A stretch of DNA of 64,000 bases from Rhodococcus sp. IEGM 1381 (GCF_030056795.1 NZ_JASHKQ010000001.1:744001-808000), one strand, 5' to 3'. Shown: positions 46,046 to 55,373, numbered from the stretch's first letter. Numbers and translations are program-made. The notes: generated from the sequence alone by a model not told the origin.

Positions 46046-46360
46046 ATGGCAGACGAGAACGGGCATCCGGAGCCCGACGAAATGCAACTCGGTGCGGTGA
46101 TGTCCGCCCTGGCGGATCCGCTGCGCCGCAAGGTGGTCACCGAACTCGTCGGCGACGACGACGGTGCCGAACGAACATGTACGTCGTTCGAGCTCGGTGT
46201 CACCAAATCGACTCTCACGCATCACTTTCGAGTACTGCGAGAAGCGGGTCTGGTCTTCCAGGTGGACCGCGGTAACAGTCGTAAGGTCACGCTGCGCCGT
46301 CGCGAGCTCGAGGATCGGTTCCCCGGTCTGCTCGATCTGATCGCCAACGAAATCCGCTAG
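46046..46360 (+). CDS. ArsR-type winged-helix regulator
   Basis: ATG 46046 follows an ideal GGAGGAG and gives 104 residues; ATG 46031 is a weaker option. LADPLRRKVVTELV and the recognition region CTSFELGVTKSTLTHHFRVLREAGLV identify an ArsR/SmtB-type HTH. There is no clear Cys metal site. It probably represses the divergent MFS gene through the GTACG palindromes. Confidence 0.9.
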   Translation: MADENGHPEPDEMQLGAVMSALADPLRRKVVTELVGDDDGAERTCTSFELGVTKSTLTHHFRVLREAGLVFQVDRGNSRKVTLRRRELEDRFPGLLDLIANEIR

Positions 46361-46388
46361 CCCCCCGGCGGGCATCCGTCGTACGGTG

Positions 46389-47543
46389 ATGCCCATGCAC
46401 ATCGCCATGATCGGCACGACGGCCCCCAGTCACATCTATCCATCACTGGCCGTCGTTGCCGAACTGGTACGACGCGGGCATCGCGTCACCTATGCCGTCG
46501 GAGATTCCCTGCGGCACATGGTGGAACCTGCAGGCGTGGAGGTCGTCCCGTTCGAGTCGATGCTGCCCGACGGAGAGGCTTCGTGGCCCGATGATCCGGC
46601 GTCGGCGATGCAGGTGTTCCTCGACGAGGCCATTCGGTCCTTTCCAGTACTCACTGCGTTCTACGACGACGATCAGCCGGACCTGTTCCTGTACGACATC
46701 GGCGGTATGACGGCACCGGTTCTCGGTGTGCGCTACGGGGTGACTGCAGTGCAACTCTCCCCGACGTACGTGGCCTGGGACGGCTACGCCGAGGATCTCG
46801 GTGACGGGATGGCCTCGATCCGAGAGTCTCCGACCGGTGTCGCGTATCGCGACACCTATGCAACCTGGCTGCGAGAGAACGACATCGACGCCGATCCGTG
46901 GGAGTGGATCACGTATCCGGCACACTGCCTGTCGCTGATTCCGCGGGTGATGCAGCCGCATGCCGACCGGGTGGCCGAGTCGGTACAGTTCGTCGGACCG
47001 TGCCTCGATCCGGTACGCCTCAGCGAACGGAGTTGGACGGCACCCGAAGCGCCGATCCTGTACATCTCGCTCGGTACCGGATACAACGAGCGACCCGAGT
47101 TCTACCGCTTGTGCATCGAGGCGTTCGGGAACACGGACTGGCATGTGGTGATCTCGATCGGCCGTCGGGTCGATCCGGCCAGGCTGGGTGTTGTTCCCGC
47201 GAATGTCGAAGTACACGAATATGTTCCGCAGCTTGCGGTGCTGGACGCCGCCACCGTCTTCATCACCCACGCCGGAATGGGCGGGTGCACCGAGGCGCTG
47301 TGGTTCGGCGTGCCGACCGTGGCGGTACCGCAGGCTGTCGATCAGTTCGGCAACGCCGCGATGCTCGCCGAACTAGGGGTGGGCGTGCACCTGGACTTCG
47401 AGAAGGTCACCGCTGTGATGCTGGCAGAAGCTGTCGCCGAAGCCCGCGAATTCGGTGCACGTGCAACAGAACTCGGTGCCGAGATTCGAGCGCACGGCGG
47501 CGTCGAACAGGCGGCTGATGCGGTAGAGGCTTTTCTCGCGTGA
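46389..47543 (+). CDS. MGT-family UDP-glycosyltransferase
   Basis: The 384-residue protein starts at ATG 46389 (GTG 46386 and ATG 46395 are alternatives). The N-terminal acceptor domain has GTTAPSHIYPSLAVV, and the C-terminal donor domain has YISLGTGYN, HEYVPQLAVL and FITHAGMGGCTEAL with AVPQAVDQFGNA. This is the macrolide-glycosyltransferase (OleD/MGT) pattern, using UDP-sugars to tag small hydrophobic acceptors. Next to an exporter and its regulator, a detoxification role is plausible. Confidence 0.88.
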   Translation: MPMHIAMIGTTAPSHIYPSLAVVAELVRRGHRVTYAVGDSLRHMVEPAGVEVVPFESMLPDGEASWPDDPASAMQVFLDEAIRSFPVLTAFYDDDQPDLFLYDIGGMTAPVLGVRYGVTAVQLSPTYVAWDGYAEDLGDGMASIRESPTGVAYRDTYATWLRENDIDADPWEWITYPAHCLSLIPRVMQPHADRVAESVQFVGPCLDPVRLSERSWTAPEAPILYISLGTGYNERPEFYRLCIEAFGNTDWHVVISIGRRVDPARLGVVPANVEVHEYVPQLAVLDAATVFITHAGMGGCTEALWFGVPTVAVPQAVDQFGNAAMLAELGVGVHLDFEKVTAVMLAEAVAEAREFGARATELGAEIRAHGGVEQAADAVEAFLA

Positions 47544-47574
47544 CGGGCATCGACGACGGCTGTAGGGTTCGCTG

Positions 47575-48123
47575 ATGGGGAAGATATTCGAGCGCATCGA
47601 CGACTCGCTGAAGGCGTGGATCCAGGCCCAGCCGGTGTGGTTCGTCGGGACGGCACCGTTACAGAGTGACGGGCATGTCAATGTCTCGCCCAGAGGGCAT
47701 GATTCGTTCTCCGTGCTAGGGGAGCACGAAGTTGCGTGGGTCGACTACACGGGTAGTGGAGTGGAAACGATCGCGCACATTCGCGACAACGGCCGAGTCT
47801 GCTTGATGTTCTCCTCGTTCGACAGTCGGCCGCGAATAGTACGGCTGCACGGAACGGGATCGGTGTGGCTGCCCGGCGACGCCATGTTCGAGGATGTGGT
47901 CGCGCGCCACCCAGCGAATCCGAGTACCCGCGCAGTGATCTCGGTCGACGTGACGAGAATCAGTGATTCCTGCGGTTGGGGCGTCCCGACCATGGATCTG
48001 GTAGGCGAACGCGACCTGATCCAACGGCACGCCGAGAAGAAAGGCGTCGACGGCATGGTGAAGTACCGCGCCGAGCGAAACGCAACCAGTATCGACGGGC
48101 TGCCCGGGTTTCGGGCTGACTAG
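47575..48123 (+). CDS. Pyridoxamine-5'-phosphate-oxidase-fold flavoprotein
   Basis: The 182-residue protein has the split-barrel pattern with VWFVGTAPLQSDGHVNVSPRG near the N-terminus and VCLMFSSFDSRPRIVRLHG, as in the actinobacterial PNPOx/F420-binding families. The cofactor (FMN or F420) cannot be told from sequence. Its TAG stop interlocks in CTAG with the convergent glutamate-synthase-like gene. Confidence 0.83.
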   Translation: MGKIFERIDDSLKAWIQAQPVWFVGTAPLQSDGHVNVSPRGHDSFSVLGEHEVAWVDYTGSGVETIAHIRDNGRVCLMFSSFDSRPRIVRLHGTGSVWLPGDAMFEDVVARHPANPSTRAVISVDVTRISDSCGWGVPTMDLVGERDLIQRHAEKKGVDGMVKYRAERNATSIDGLPGFRAD

Positions 48124-49667
48124 CGGAGTGTGGCCGGTCCGCTCATCAGGCTGACGATTTCGGCGGTGTCGAACTCGTTGGGAACGCCCCACTTCGATTC
48201 GTAGCCGTACACCTCACGCAGCGAGGTCGCGGACTCGTGACCGTAGAGAATGTCGAGATCATCGGCCGTGATCAACCCCGGGTGTGCGACTCCGCACGCC
48301 TCCGATACCTTCAGTAGGTCGCGTCGTAGCGTCCTGAGGTAGTTGGTCGCACGGTCGGCCTTGTTCATCGGGTCGAGACCGTGAGCGAGCCACTTGTCCT
48401 GTGTTGCAACGCCGGTCGGGCATTTGTCCGTGTGGCACTTCTGCGCCTGTACGCAACCGATCGACATCATGACCTCACGGGCAACATTGACCATGTCGCA
48501 GCCGAGCGCAAATGCCACGACAGCGTTGTCGGGCAGTCCGAGCTTGCCCGACCCGATGAACGTCACGTGATCGGCGACTCCGCTGCGCGCAAACTGCTCG
48601 TACACCCGGGCGAAGCCGACCCGGAACGGAAGCGCTACCGATTCGCTGAACAACAAGGGTGCAGCGCCGGTTCCGCCTTCTCCGCCGTCGATGGTCACGA
48701 AGTCGACACCGCGTTCGGTGGTGCTCATCAGGTCGACCAATTCGGACCAGAAGTCCATGTTGCCGACAGCGGATTTGATGCCCACCGGCACGCCGGTCTC
48801 GTCGGCGATCATCTCGACCCAATCCAACATCGAATCGACACTGTCGAATTCGGAATGCCGGGACGGGCTCGCGCAGTCCTTGCCCACGGGAATGCCTCGG
48901 ATCTTGGCAATCTCGGGGGTGACCTTCGCACCGGGAAGCAGGCCGCCGAGGCCGGGTTTGGCACCCTGGCTGAGCTTGATCTCGATCGACTTCACCGGGT
49001 GCGCTGCAACGAGATCCTTCAGGCGCGCGATGTCGAACCGGCCGTCGTCGTCTCTGCACCCGAAATACGAAGTGCCGATCTGCAGCGTCAGGTCTGCGCC
49101 GTGCTGGTGGTGCGGAGACAGTCCGCCCTCGCCGGTGTTGTGCAGGCAACCAGCTGCTGCTGCGCCGCGATTGATGGCCTCGATCGCCGCGGCAGAGAGC
49201 GAACCGAAACTCATCGCCGATACATTGACCACCGAGGACGGACGAAACGCACCGCGTCGTTCACGGTGTCCACCGAGCACTTTCGCGGCCGGGACGATGT
49301 CACCTGCGCCGGACTGTTGCGCTGTTGCCGGCGAAATGTCGGAGAACGTGCGGTGCTTGATGATCGGGTAACCCTGCGAGAACTCGGTGTCGTTGTCTGC
49401 GCCGAACCCGAAGTAGTTGTTCTGCAACTTCGCCGACGAGTAGATCCAGCGGCGCTGGTTGCGGCTGAAAGGTCGCTCCTCGTCATTGCCGCTGACGATG
49501 TACTGGCGCAACTCCGGCCCGACCGCCTCGAGCAGGTAGCGGGCGTGACCGACCACCGGGAAGTTGCGGAGAATTGCGTGGCGTTTCTGGGTCAAGTCGT
49601 ATGCCGCGAGCCCGAGCACGCCCGCAACAGGTAGTGCCGACAGAGCCCGAGCCCATTTCGATGACAT
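48120..49667 (-). CDS. FMN-binding glutamate-synthase-like protein
   Basis: ATG 49667 gives 515 residues with one hydrophobic N-terminal segment (ALSALPVAGVLGLAAYDL). The central barrel has INRGAAAAGCLHNTGEGG and VTIDGGEGGTGAAP for FMN. A CVQAQKCHTDKCPTG cluster matches the 3Fe-4S motif of glutamate synthase. There is no amidotransferase domain, so the protein is the synthase half only. The reaction and electron donor are unknown. Confidence 0.9.
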   Translation of the reverse strand: MSSKWARALSALPVAGVLGLAAYDLTQKRHAILRNFPVVGHARYLLEAVGPELRQYIVSGNDEERPFSRNQRRWIYSSAKLQNNYFGFGADNDTEFSQGYPIIKHRTFSDISPATAQQSGAGDIVPAAKVLGGHRERRGAFRPSSVVNVSAMSFGSLSAAAIEAINRGAAAAGCLHNTGEGGLSPHHQHGADLTLQIGTSYFGCRDDDGRFDIARLKDLVAAHPVKSIEIKLSQGAKPGLGGLLPGAKVTPEIAKIRGIPVGKDCASPSRHSEFDSVDSMLDWVEMIADETGVPVGIKSAVGNMDFWSELVDLMSTTERGVDFVTIDGGEGGTGAAPLLFSESVALPFRVGFARVYEQFARSGVADHVTFIGSGKLGLPDNAVVAFALGCDMVNVAREVMMSIGCVQAQKCHTDKCPTGVATQDKWLAHGLDPMNKADRATNYLRTLRRDLLKVSEACGVAHPGLITADDLDILYGHESATSLREVYGYESKWGVPNEFDTAEIVSLMSGPATLR

Positions 49668-49768
49668 GATCCAACACACTGCACTGCCCAGGGTGAAGTG
49701 GTCAGGCGGTCAGACGAACAACGAACGACATTTCGGCGTCGAATCAGATCGAATCCGGTGCAGCCAGC

Positions 49769-49790
49769 CGCGCTGTCGCGGTCCAGCGCG
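49769..49790. terminator. Hairpin between the 108-residue gene and the glutamate-synthase-like gene
   Basis: CGCGCTG-N8-CAGCGCG forms a perfect 7-base stem, starting just after the leftward 49797-50123 gene. There is no U-tract; a hairpin terminator or processing site is plausible. Confidence 0.4.
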
Positions 49791-49796
49791 CCCGAT

Positions 49797-50123
49797 TCAG
49801 TCCTCGAGAACGCTGACGCTCACGCCGTAGGGCAGGAAGCGGACGCGTCGGCGCGGGTCGGTGTTGTCCTTGTGCGCACGGAGGGCATCGAGTTCGGTGG
49901 CGTAGAGCTGGTCGATCTGCGGTGATCCGGCGTCGTCGACGCTGTAGATCGCCCAGACTCCGTCACCTTTCTGACCTGTGGTTTCGGGCTCCGGTGGAGC
50001 CTTGGGTGCCCCAACGTTGGAGGCGAACAGCGAACCGACCACCTCGCGCAGTCCCTCGGTTGCCTCACGGGCGAACTTGTCGAAGTCGTCGGATCCGAAT
50101 CCGAAGGGTCCTTGGTTGGCCAT
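49797..50123 (-). CDS. Conserved hypothetical protein
   Basis: ATG 50123 is preceded by AGGAGG with good spacing and gives 108 residues. An N-terminal region MANQGPFGFGSDDFDKFAREA with an amphipathic helix precedes a variable linker. A C-terminal strand-rich domain follows (GVWAIYSVDDAGSPQIDQLY, then VRFLPYGVSVSVLED). No membrane segment is seen. The family is not recognised. It is divergent from the hydrolase at 50152. Confidence 0.8.
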   Translation of the reverse strand: MANQGPFGFGSDDFDKFAREATEGLREVVGSLFASNVGAPKAPPEPETTGQKGDGVWAIYSVDDAGSPQIDQLYATELDALRAHKDNTDPRRRVRFLPYGVSVSVLED

Positions 50124-50151
50124 GGCAGTACCTCCTAGGTGAAACTCCAGT

Positions 50152-50904
50152 ATGCGCGTTTTCTCCGAACAGCCGCCGAGCGTCCGCACGCTCACGTTGC
50201 CGGGCAGCACCGACCCGGCTCTGGTCTTTCTGCACGGGCTCGGCTCCGCGGGCGTCCCGGCATTCGGTGCCATCGCTGTAGATGCAGCGTTCGAGGGTCG
50301 AGAGCGGCTGCTGCCGGATCTGCTCGGCTTCGGATTCAGCGATCGCCCGCTCGATTTCGGCTACTCACTGGACGACCATGCCGCCGCCGTTGCGGACCTG
50401 CTCGATCAGCGGAATCTGACGTCTGTCGACCTCGTCGGCCACAGCCTGGGTGGATCGATCGCCACCGTGCTCGCCTACCGCCGACCGGATCTGGTGGGCC
50501 GACTGGTCGTGCTCGAACCCAACCTGCTGCCGTGGGACGGCACCGCCAGCGTCGAGATTGCCCGGCAGTCGGAGCCACAGTTCGTCGACACCGGTATCGA
50601 CCGGTTGATCGCCGGCGCCGATCCGGAATGGGCGTCCACGCTGCGGATTGCCGATCCGATTGCGCTGCATCGCACCGCCGTCGGGCTGTGCGTGGGACCG
50701 GATTCGACGGTGCAGGCCATGCTGGAGTTGCTCAGAGTACCGCGGATTTTCCTCTACGGAGAGCGCACCGGCGCGCCGAGCCAGCAGGCCCGATTGGCTT
50801 CAGCGGGAGTAGCTTTCGCATGCATCGACAATGCCGGGCACGTCATGATGGCCGACAATTCCGAAGGCGTCGTCGAGGTACTGCGAGCCGGGTTACTGCT
50901 GTAG
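50152..50904 (+). CDS. Alpha/beta hydrolase
   Basis: The 250-residue protein has the oxyanion motif FLHGLGSAG, the nucleophile elbow GHSLGGS and the C-terminal histidine in DNAGHVMM. A catalytic acid near EPNLLPWD or GERTG completes the triad. It is an esterase/lipase-like enzyme with unknown substrate. Its last 12 bases overlap the convergent AIM24 gene. Confidence 0.88.
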   Translation: MRVFSEQPPSVRTLTLPGSTDPALVFLHGLGSAGVPAFGAIAVDAAFEGRERLLPDLLGFGFSDRPLDFGYSLDDHAAAVADLLDQRNLTSVDLVGHSLGGSIATVLAYRRPDLVGRLVVLEPNLLPWDGTASVEIARQSEPQFVDTGIDRLIAGADPEWASTLRIADPIALHRTAVGLCVGPDSTVQAMLELLRVPRIFLYGERTGAPSQQARLASAGVAFACIDNAGHVMMADNSEGVVEVLRAGLLL

Positions 50905-51636
50905 CCGAGCCCCGATGGTGTTGTGCAGAGATCGCAACGAGTTCTGGCCGAGTGAGACCGTCTGAGATTCGATGTGGCGCAACAGATGTGTGTCGTTGAG
51001 TACCTTCTCGCTCGACTGGATCAACACGGTGCCGGCACCGGTGAAATCGAACTGACGCTCTTCGCCGCTGTTGGCTCCGAGAAATCCGCGCGCCGCACCG
51101 AGGAAGTTCTGCATCCAGTCGGCGTCGAAGTGATGCGACGGTGAGGGGCAATCTGCCCATCCCACAAGCGCTTCCGGGTCGATGCGCAGCGGCGGCTCGG
51201 CGAACATGACGGTGCCGTTGGAGGAGGCCAGGAACTTTCCGGTACCGAGCAGCGTCAGAAATCCCGGGACGATGGACTGCTTGAGATCCAGAGTCGGTTC
51301 GAACGCAAGCAGATTCGCGGCTCGGATTGTCAGGTTGCCGTCGTCGAGGTCGTAGCTGTTGATGTTGAATCCGCGATCGCCGAGGATCAGCTTGCCCTGA
51401 CCCTGCGCCAGAACCCAGTCGTTGGAGTACAGCGGAGACGAGAACCGCGCGGCGACGATGGCAGGCATCGACGTTTGCCCGAGCGGCTCGAAGCGAATGT
51501 TGCCGTAGTACGCGATCATCGCGCCCTTCGACGTGAACCACGGCTGACCTGCGAGTTCGACGCAGAATGCGTAGTCGTTGCCGGGCACGTTGTCGTTGAC
51601 CGGCAGGGTGTGCGGGGTGTGGATGTCGAGACCCAT
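50893..51636 (-). CDS. AIM24-family protein, first of three tandem paralogues (downstream-most)
   Basis: ATG 51636 gives 247 residues of beta-rich AIM24 (DUF124) fold, with the GKLILGDRGFNINSYDLDD and LTIRAANLLAFE strands and a long insertion around residues 160-190. AIM24 proteins have no established bacterial reaction. It lies downstream of two other AIM24 paralogues on the same strand, separated by 11 bases. Confidence 0.85.
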   Translation of the reverse strand: MGLDIHTPHTLPVNDNVPGNDYAFCVELAGQPWFTSKGAMIAYYGNIRFEPLGQTSMPAIVAARFSSPLYSNDWVLAQGQGKLILGDRGFNINSYDLDDGNLTIRAANLLAFEPTLDLKQSIVPGFLTLLGTGKFLASSNGTVMFAEPPLRIDPEALVGWADCPSPSHHFDADWMQNFLGAARGFLGANSGEERQFDFTGAGTVLIQSSEKVLNDTHLLRHIESQTVSLGQNSLRSLHNTIGARLQQ

Positions 51637-51647
51637 AAGGTTGCTCC

Positions 51648-52325
51648 TCAGAACTTCTGCTCGGAGGCCTGGACCCACACGGTGCCCATACCCGTCATCT
51701 TCAGTTGGATTGCCTCACCGCTGCCCTTGCCGACGGCGTCGCGCCAGCCGACATTTGCGGAGATGTCGACGTTGATGTTGCCGATGTGGCAGACGTACGC
51801 CTGCGGATCGACCACCACCTGTGGGTGATCGGGCCCGACCTGCAACGGCGTCGCGCCGCCGTGCGACAGGACCGCAACGCTGCCCTGGCCGGTGAGTTGC
51901 GTCGTGAACAGACCTTGGCCGGTCATCGCGCCGCGCACTGCTCCGCGGACGCCGCCCTGCGAGGTCAGGGCAACGATGGAACTCTGTAGGTAGCCGTCGT
52001 GCACCAGCAGTCGATCGGCTTCGACGGTGAGCATGGACGAACCGTCGAGATGGATCACCTCGATGTACAACCCGGCGTGACCGTAGTAGACCTCGCCCTG
52101 CCCCTCGGCGGCCATCATCGCCACGTGCTCGCCTGCCATCATGCGGCCGGCCATTCCCGCGACGCCACTCATGCCGGGCATGGCACCCGCGCCGCCGCCC
52201 ATGGAATGCGGGACGAAGCGGACGTCGCCGGTGTAGTAGAGCATCGATCCACGGCGCGCGAGCACGTTCTGATTCGGTGCCAGAACGGATTTCACGACTT
52301 TGCTGTTGACGAGTTCGAGTGGCAC
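51648..52325 (-). CDS. AIM24-family protein, middle paralogue
   Basis: GTG 52325 gives 225 residues. The AIM24 pattern is seen in SMLYYTGDVRF, GEVYYGHAGLYIEVIHLDG and GQGLFTTQLTGQGSVAVLSHGG. A glycine/methionine-rich segment around residues 43-70 (GGGAGAMPGMSGVAGMAG) is distinctive. It follows the upstream paralogue by one base, so all three are co-transcribed. Confidence 0.85.
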   Translation of the reverse strand: MPLELVNSKVVKSVLAPNQNVLARRGSMLYYTGDVRFVPHSMGGGAGAMPGMSGVAGMAGRMMAGEHVAMMAAEGQGEVYYGHAGLYIEVIHLDGSSMLTVEADRLLVHDGYLQSSIVALTSQGGVRGAVRGAMTGQGLFTTQLTGQGSVAVLSHGGATPLQVGPDHPQVVVDPQAYVCHIGNINVDISANVGWRDAVGKGSGEAIQLKMTGMGTVWVQASEQKF

Positions 52326-52326
52326 G

Positions 52327-52950
52327 TCAGCGCTCCTCGGGTTGGATGTACACGACGCCCTGGCCGTCGAAGCGGAGGGAGAACGCCTCGCCGCTGCCGC
52401 CGCCGATGGCGGAGCGCCACGTGACGTCGGTGACGAAGCTCTGGTTCAGCTGGCCGCGGTGTGCGACGAACGCGTCGGGATCGACGACGAGTGGGTACTG
52501 GGGATCGACGGCGAGGGCGATGATCGGACCACCTTTCGACAGCAGCGCCACGGTGCCCGATCCGCTGACGACCGTGGTGAACAAACCCTGCCCCGACGTT
52601 GCGCCGCGAAGACCGGAGAACTTGATGTCTGTCTTCAATTGGCCTGTGAGAGCCAGCAATTGAGACGATTCGACGTGGAGGTTGTCACCCTGTACCTCGA
52701 CGAGAGTGATGTCCTGGGCGTCGACGGCGAAGTAGACCGTGCCCTTGCCGGACACGTCCATCAACGACAGCGATTCGCCGGACACTTTCTGTTTGAGCGC
52801 GGCGCGGAATCCTCCTCCGCCGCCCATCCCGGCGCTCTTGAAGGCGACATCGCCCTCGTACGCCACCATCGAACCCGACATCGCGCGCAGGGAGTCGCCG
52901 GTCAGGTCTGCGACCAAGACACGGTGCCCGTTCATCCTCAGCTGAGCCAC
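52327..52950 (-). CDS. AIM24-family protein, first-transcribed paralogue
   Basis: GTG 52950 (or ATG 52935) gives 207 residues. SMVAYEGDVAFK, GTVYFAVDAQDITLVEVQGD and GQGLFTTVVSGSGTVALLSKGG are the same landmarks as in the middle paralogue. It also has a glycine-rich SAGMGGGGGF. The role is unknown. Confidence 0.85.
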   Translation of the reverse strand: MAQLRMNGHRVLVADLTGDSLRAMSGSMVAYEGDVAFKSAGMGGGGGFRAALKQKVSGESLSLMDVSGKGTVYFAVDAQDITLVEVQGDNLHVESSQLLALTGQLKTDIKFSGLRGATSGQGLFTTVVSGSGTVALLSKGGPIIALAVDPQYPLVVDPDAFVAHRGQLNQSFVTDVTWRSAIGGGSGEAFSLRFDGQGVVYIQPEER

Positions 52951-53012
52951 GGGGGAACTATGCCACTGCTCACGCCGTCGTGGCTACTGCTGGCTGTATA
53001 CGAGGCACACCA

Positions 53013-53687
53013 CTATCGACGGCGATACAGTCGTTCCGGTCGCCCGGCCCGGCCGTACTGCAACCGAATGTCGAGAATTTCGTGTGTCAAGTAGTGCTCG
53101 AGGTAGCGGCGTGCGCTCACGCGTGAAATTCCGACGAGGTCGGCGCACTCGCTCGCCGATAGTTCGGTTCCCGGCGTGATGACGCCCAGCACCGACTTCC
53201 CTGTCTCGGCCGACATTCCCTTGGGCAGCTGCACGCGTTCGGCCGCGGCGCTTCCACGACCGAACAGCGCGTCGACGACATTCTGGTCCAGCCGATCCGA
53301 GGAGAGAGCCTTCCGGCGCGCCAGAAACGCGTCGAGCTTCTCTCGGAGGTTCACGTACTCGAACGGCTTGATGAGGTAGTCCGTGGCACCACCGGTCAGC
53401 GCGGCACTCACTGTGTCCAACTCGCGAGCGGCGGTGATCATGATGACGCCCACGGCGTTGTTCTGCGAGCGCAATGTTCGGAGGACGTCGAGCCCTGATG
53501 CGTCCGGAAGATGAACGTCGAGCAGGATCAGATCCGGCTGCAGTTCGGCAGTGGCAGTGAGTGCTTCCGCCGCAGTACGAGCTACACCCACGGACCTGAA
53601 GCCGTCCGTTCGGTCGACGAAGCGACGATGAATATCGGCCACCATGAAGTCGTCGTCGACCACGAGGACGCCTGTCGATGTGGTCAT
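53013..53687 (-). CDS. CitB/DcuR-type response regulator
   Basis: The 224-residue regulator has a receiver domain with acidic pocket DDD at 11-13, phospho-acceptor Asp57 in LILLDVHLPD, and Lys in YLIKPFEY. The output HTH (SASECADLVGISRVSARRYLEHYL) is the CitB/DcuR type. It is encoded after its sensor kinase with an ATGA overlap and is divergent from tctCBA, so it likely activates that transporter. Confidence 0.93.
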   Translation of the reverse strand: MTTSTGVLVVDDDFMVADIHRRFVDRTDGFRSVGVARTAAEALTATAELQPDLILLDVHLPDASGLDVLRTLRSQNNAVGVIMITAARELDTVSAALTGGATDYLIKPFEYVNLREKLDAFLARRKALSSDRLDQNVVDALFGRGSAAAERVQLPKGMSAETGKSVLGVITPGTELSASECADLVGISRVSARRYLEHYLTHEILDIRLQYGRAGRPERLYRRR

Positions 53688-55312
53688 CGTTCTCCTGTGC
53701 TCTCTCGCTCCGGCAACGGGATTCGCACCCGGAATCTAGCGCCCCCGGCAGCGGCGTCGTCCACAATCGCTGTCCCGCCGTGTTGCGTGCTGACCAATCG
53801 GACCAGTGCGAGACCGATTCCGCGCCCGCCGGGCAGGTCGGGTTTCGAGGTCACTCCCCGTGAGAACACCGACTGCCGCATCTGTTCCGGGACCCCTTGG
53901 CCCGAGTCGGTGACGTCGATGACCAGGTCATCCAGGTCGACGATGGCGACCGTGATTGCACGCTCACCGGACTCGCGCGATGCGTCGAGCGCATTGTCCA
54001 CCAGATTGCCCACCACCGTGATCACGTCCGTCGACATCGCGGGGTCGAGCGGTCTCAGGTTGGACGCGGGGTCCAGAGTCAGGCGTACACCGATTTCTGC
54101 GGCCAACGACGTCTTCGCTATGAGCAGGGCTGCCACCGCTGGGTCGTGGATGTGTGCGGTGATCGATTCGCTGATCTCCGCGCGCCTGCGGGTGAGAGTG
54201 CCGACGAGGGCTGTCACCTCGTCGTAACTGCCGAGCTGGGCCAGCCCGGAAATGGTGTGCAGTTGATTGGCGAATTCGTGAGTCTGAGCGCGCAGAGTGT
54301 CGGTGACACTTCGGTGTGACGTCAGCTGGCTCTGCATGGAGGCGAGCTCGGTGCTGTCACGCATCGTGGTGACGGTGCCGATGTGCTGTCCGCGGCTGGT
54401 GGCTGTGCGGCGGTTGAGTGCGAGCACCCTGTGCGCGGTCGTGACGATGAAGTCCGCCACCTCTCCGTCGGACTTCAGAACGTCCAGTACTCCGTCGTCG
54501 ATGCCCACGTTGTCCACCTGCTTGCCGACGACGGTGGGATCGAGCCCGAGGAGTGTGCATGCGCTGTCGTTGATCACGGTGATGTTGCCGTCGTTTCCAA
54601 TGGCGATCACACCCTCACGAATACTGTGCAACAACGCTTCTCGATGGTCGGCGAGGCTTGCGATCTCTGCTGTCTCCAGGCCGAGTGTGTGTCGCCGCAT
54701 TCGGCGAGAGAGCAACCACGACCCGACGGCACCCAGGCCGGCGCCGATTGCCAGGTACAAAATCAATCTCGCCCCGGACTCGGACAACAGCGTCCACGTC
54801 GACGGGTACCGCTCCGCCACGGTCACGATGGCCAGTACCGAACCATCGGGTGCCAGAACGGGGACGTGGCCGGCAATGGACCGGCCGCCCGCAGACTCGA
54901 TATCGCCCGACCACCCGCGGCCGTCGAGAACGTCACTGTCTCCCAGTGCGGCTGCACTACCGATTCGGGTGGGGTCGGTGGACACGATCACATCACCGTC
55001 GGTGGACACTATTTCCGCCAGTGATGCGCCGGAGAGCGCGACCGCCCGATCTACGTCGGGTGCGAGCACTTGCTCGACCAATGCAGCATCCAGCTGATCA
55101 CGCACTATCGGAGTCGAGGCCAGATTCTCGGCAACGGAGAGCATCCGGGCTCCGCGCAGGTCGCGAAATTCGTCGGTGGATTGTTCGATCGATATCGCGG
55201 CGACGGCACCGAGTACGAGGGTGAGGACGGCGAGCTGCAGCAGCAAGTACTGCCCGGCAAGGGTGAGGGTGTGTCGTCGGCTGACGGCTCGTCGACTCTG
55301 TCGTGACCACAA
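53684..55312 (-). CDS. CitA/DcuS-type sensor histidine kinase
   Basis: The protein is about 542 residues. No ATG or GTG occurs before the first membrane helix; TTG 55312 with GGAAG eight bases before is the best start, TTG 55339 the alternative. Order: membrane helix 1 (YLLLQLAVLTLVLGA), a periplasmic PAS-type sensor, helix 2 (LILYLAIGAGLGAVGSWL), a cytoplasmic PAS domain, the His motif QTHEFANQLHTISGL, and an ATPase domain with VDNALDAS, DSGQGVP and GGRGIGLAL. CitA/DcuS kinases sense extracellular di- and tricarboxylates. Divergence from tctCBA suggests that ligand. Confidence 0.9.
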   Translation of the reverse strand: MWSRQSRRAVSRRHTLTLAGQYLLLQLAVLTLVLGAVAAISIEQSTDEFRDLRGARMLSVAENLASTPIVRDQLDAALVEQVLAPDVDRAVALSGASLAEIVSTDGDVIVSTDPTRIGSAAALGDSDVLDGRGWSGDIESAGGRSIAGHVPVLAPDGSVLAIVTVAERYPSTWTLLSESGARLILYLAIGAGLGAVGSWLLSRRMRRHTLGLETAEIASLADHREALLHSIREGVIAIGNDGNITVINDSACTLLGLDPTVVGKQVDNVGIDDGVLDVLKSDGEVADFIVTTAHRVLALNRRTATSRGQHIGTVTTMRDSTELASMQSQLTSHRSVTDTLRAQTHEFANQLHTISGLAQLGSYDEVTALVGTLTRRRAEISESITAHIHDPAVAALLIAKTSLAAEIGVRLTLDPASNLRPLDPAMSTDVITVVGNLVDNALDASRESGERAITVAIVDLDDLVIDVTDSGQGVPEQMRQSVFSRGVTSKPDLPGGRGIGLALVRLVSTQHGGTAIVDDAAAGGARFRVRIPLPERESTGER

Positions 55313-55344
55313 AGAACTTAACTTCCATTGGTTTCTCAAAAGTG

Positions 55345-55373
55345 ACTTGCATCACGTGCGGACTGATACTTGC
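55345..55373. promoter_or_regulatory. Direct repeats upstream of the tctCBA operon
   Basis: ACTTGC occurs at 55345-55350 and again at 55368-55373, 23 bases apart, about two helical turns, between the kinase start and tctC. Spacing suits a dimeric response-regulator site, but the words are short. Confidence 0.25.
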
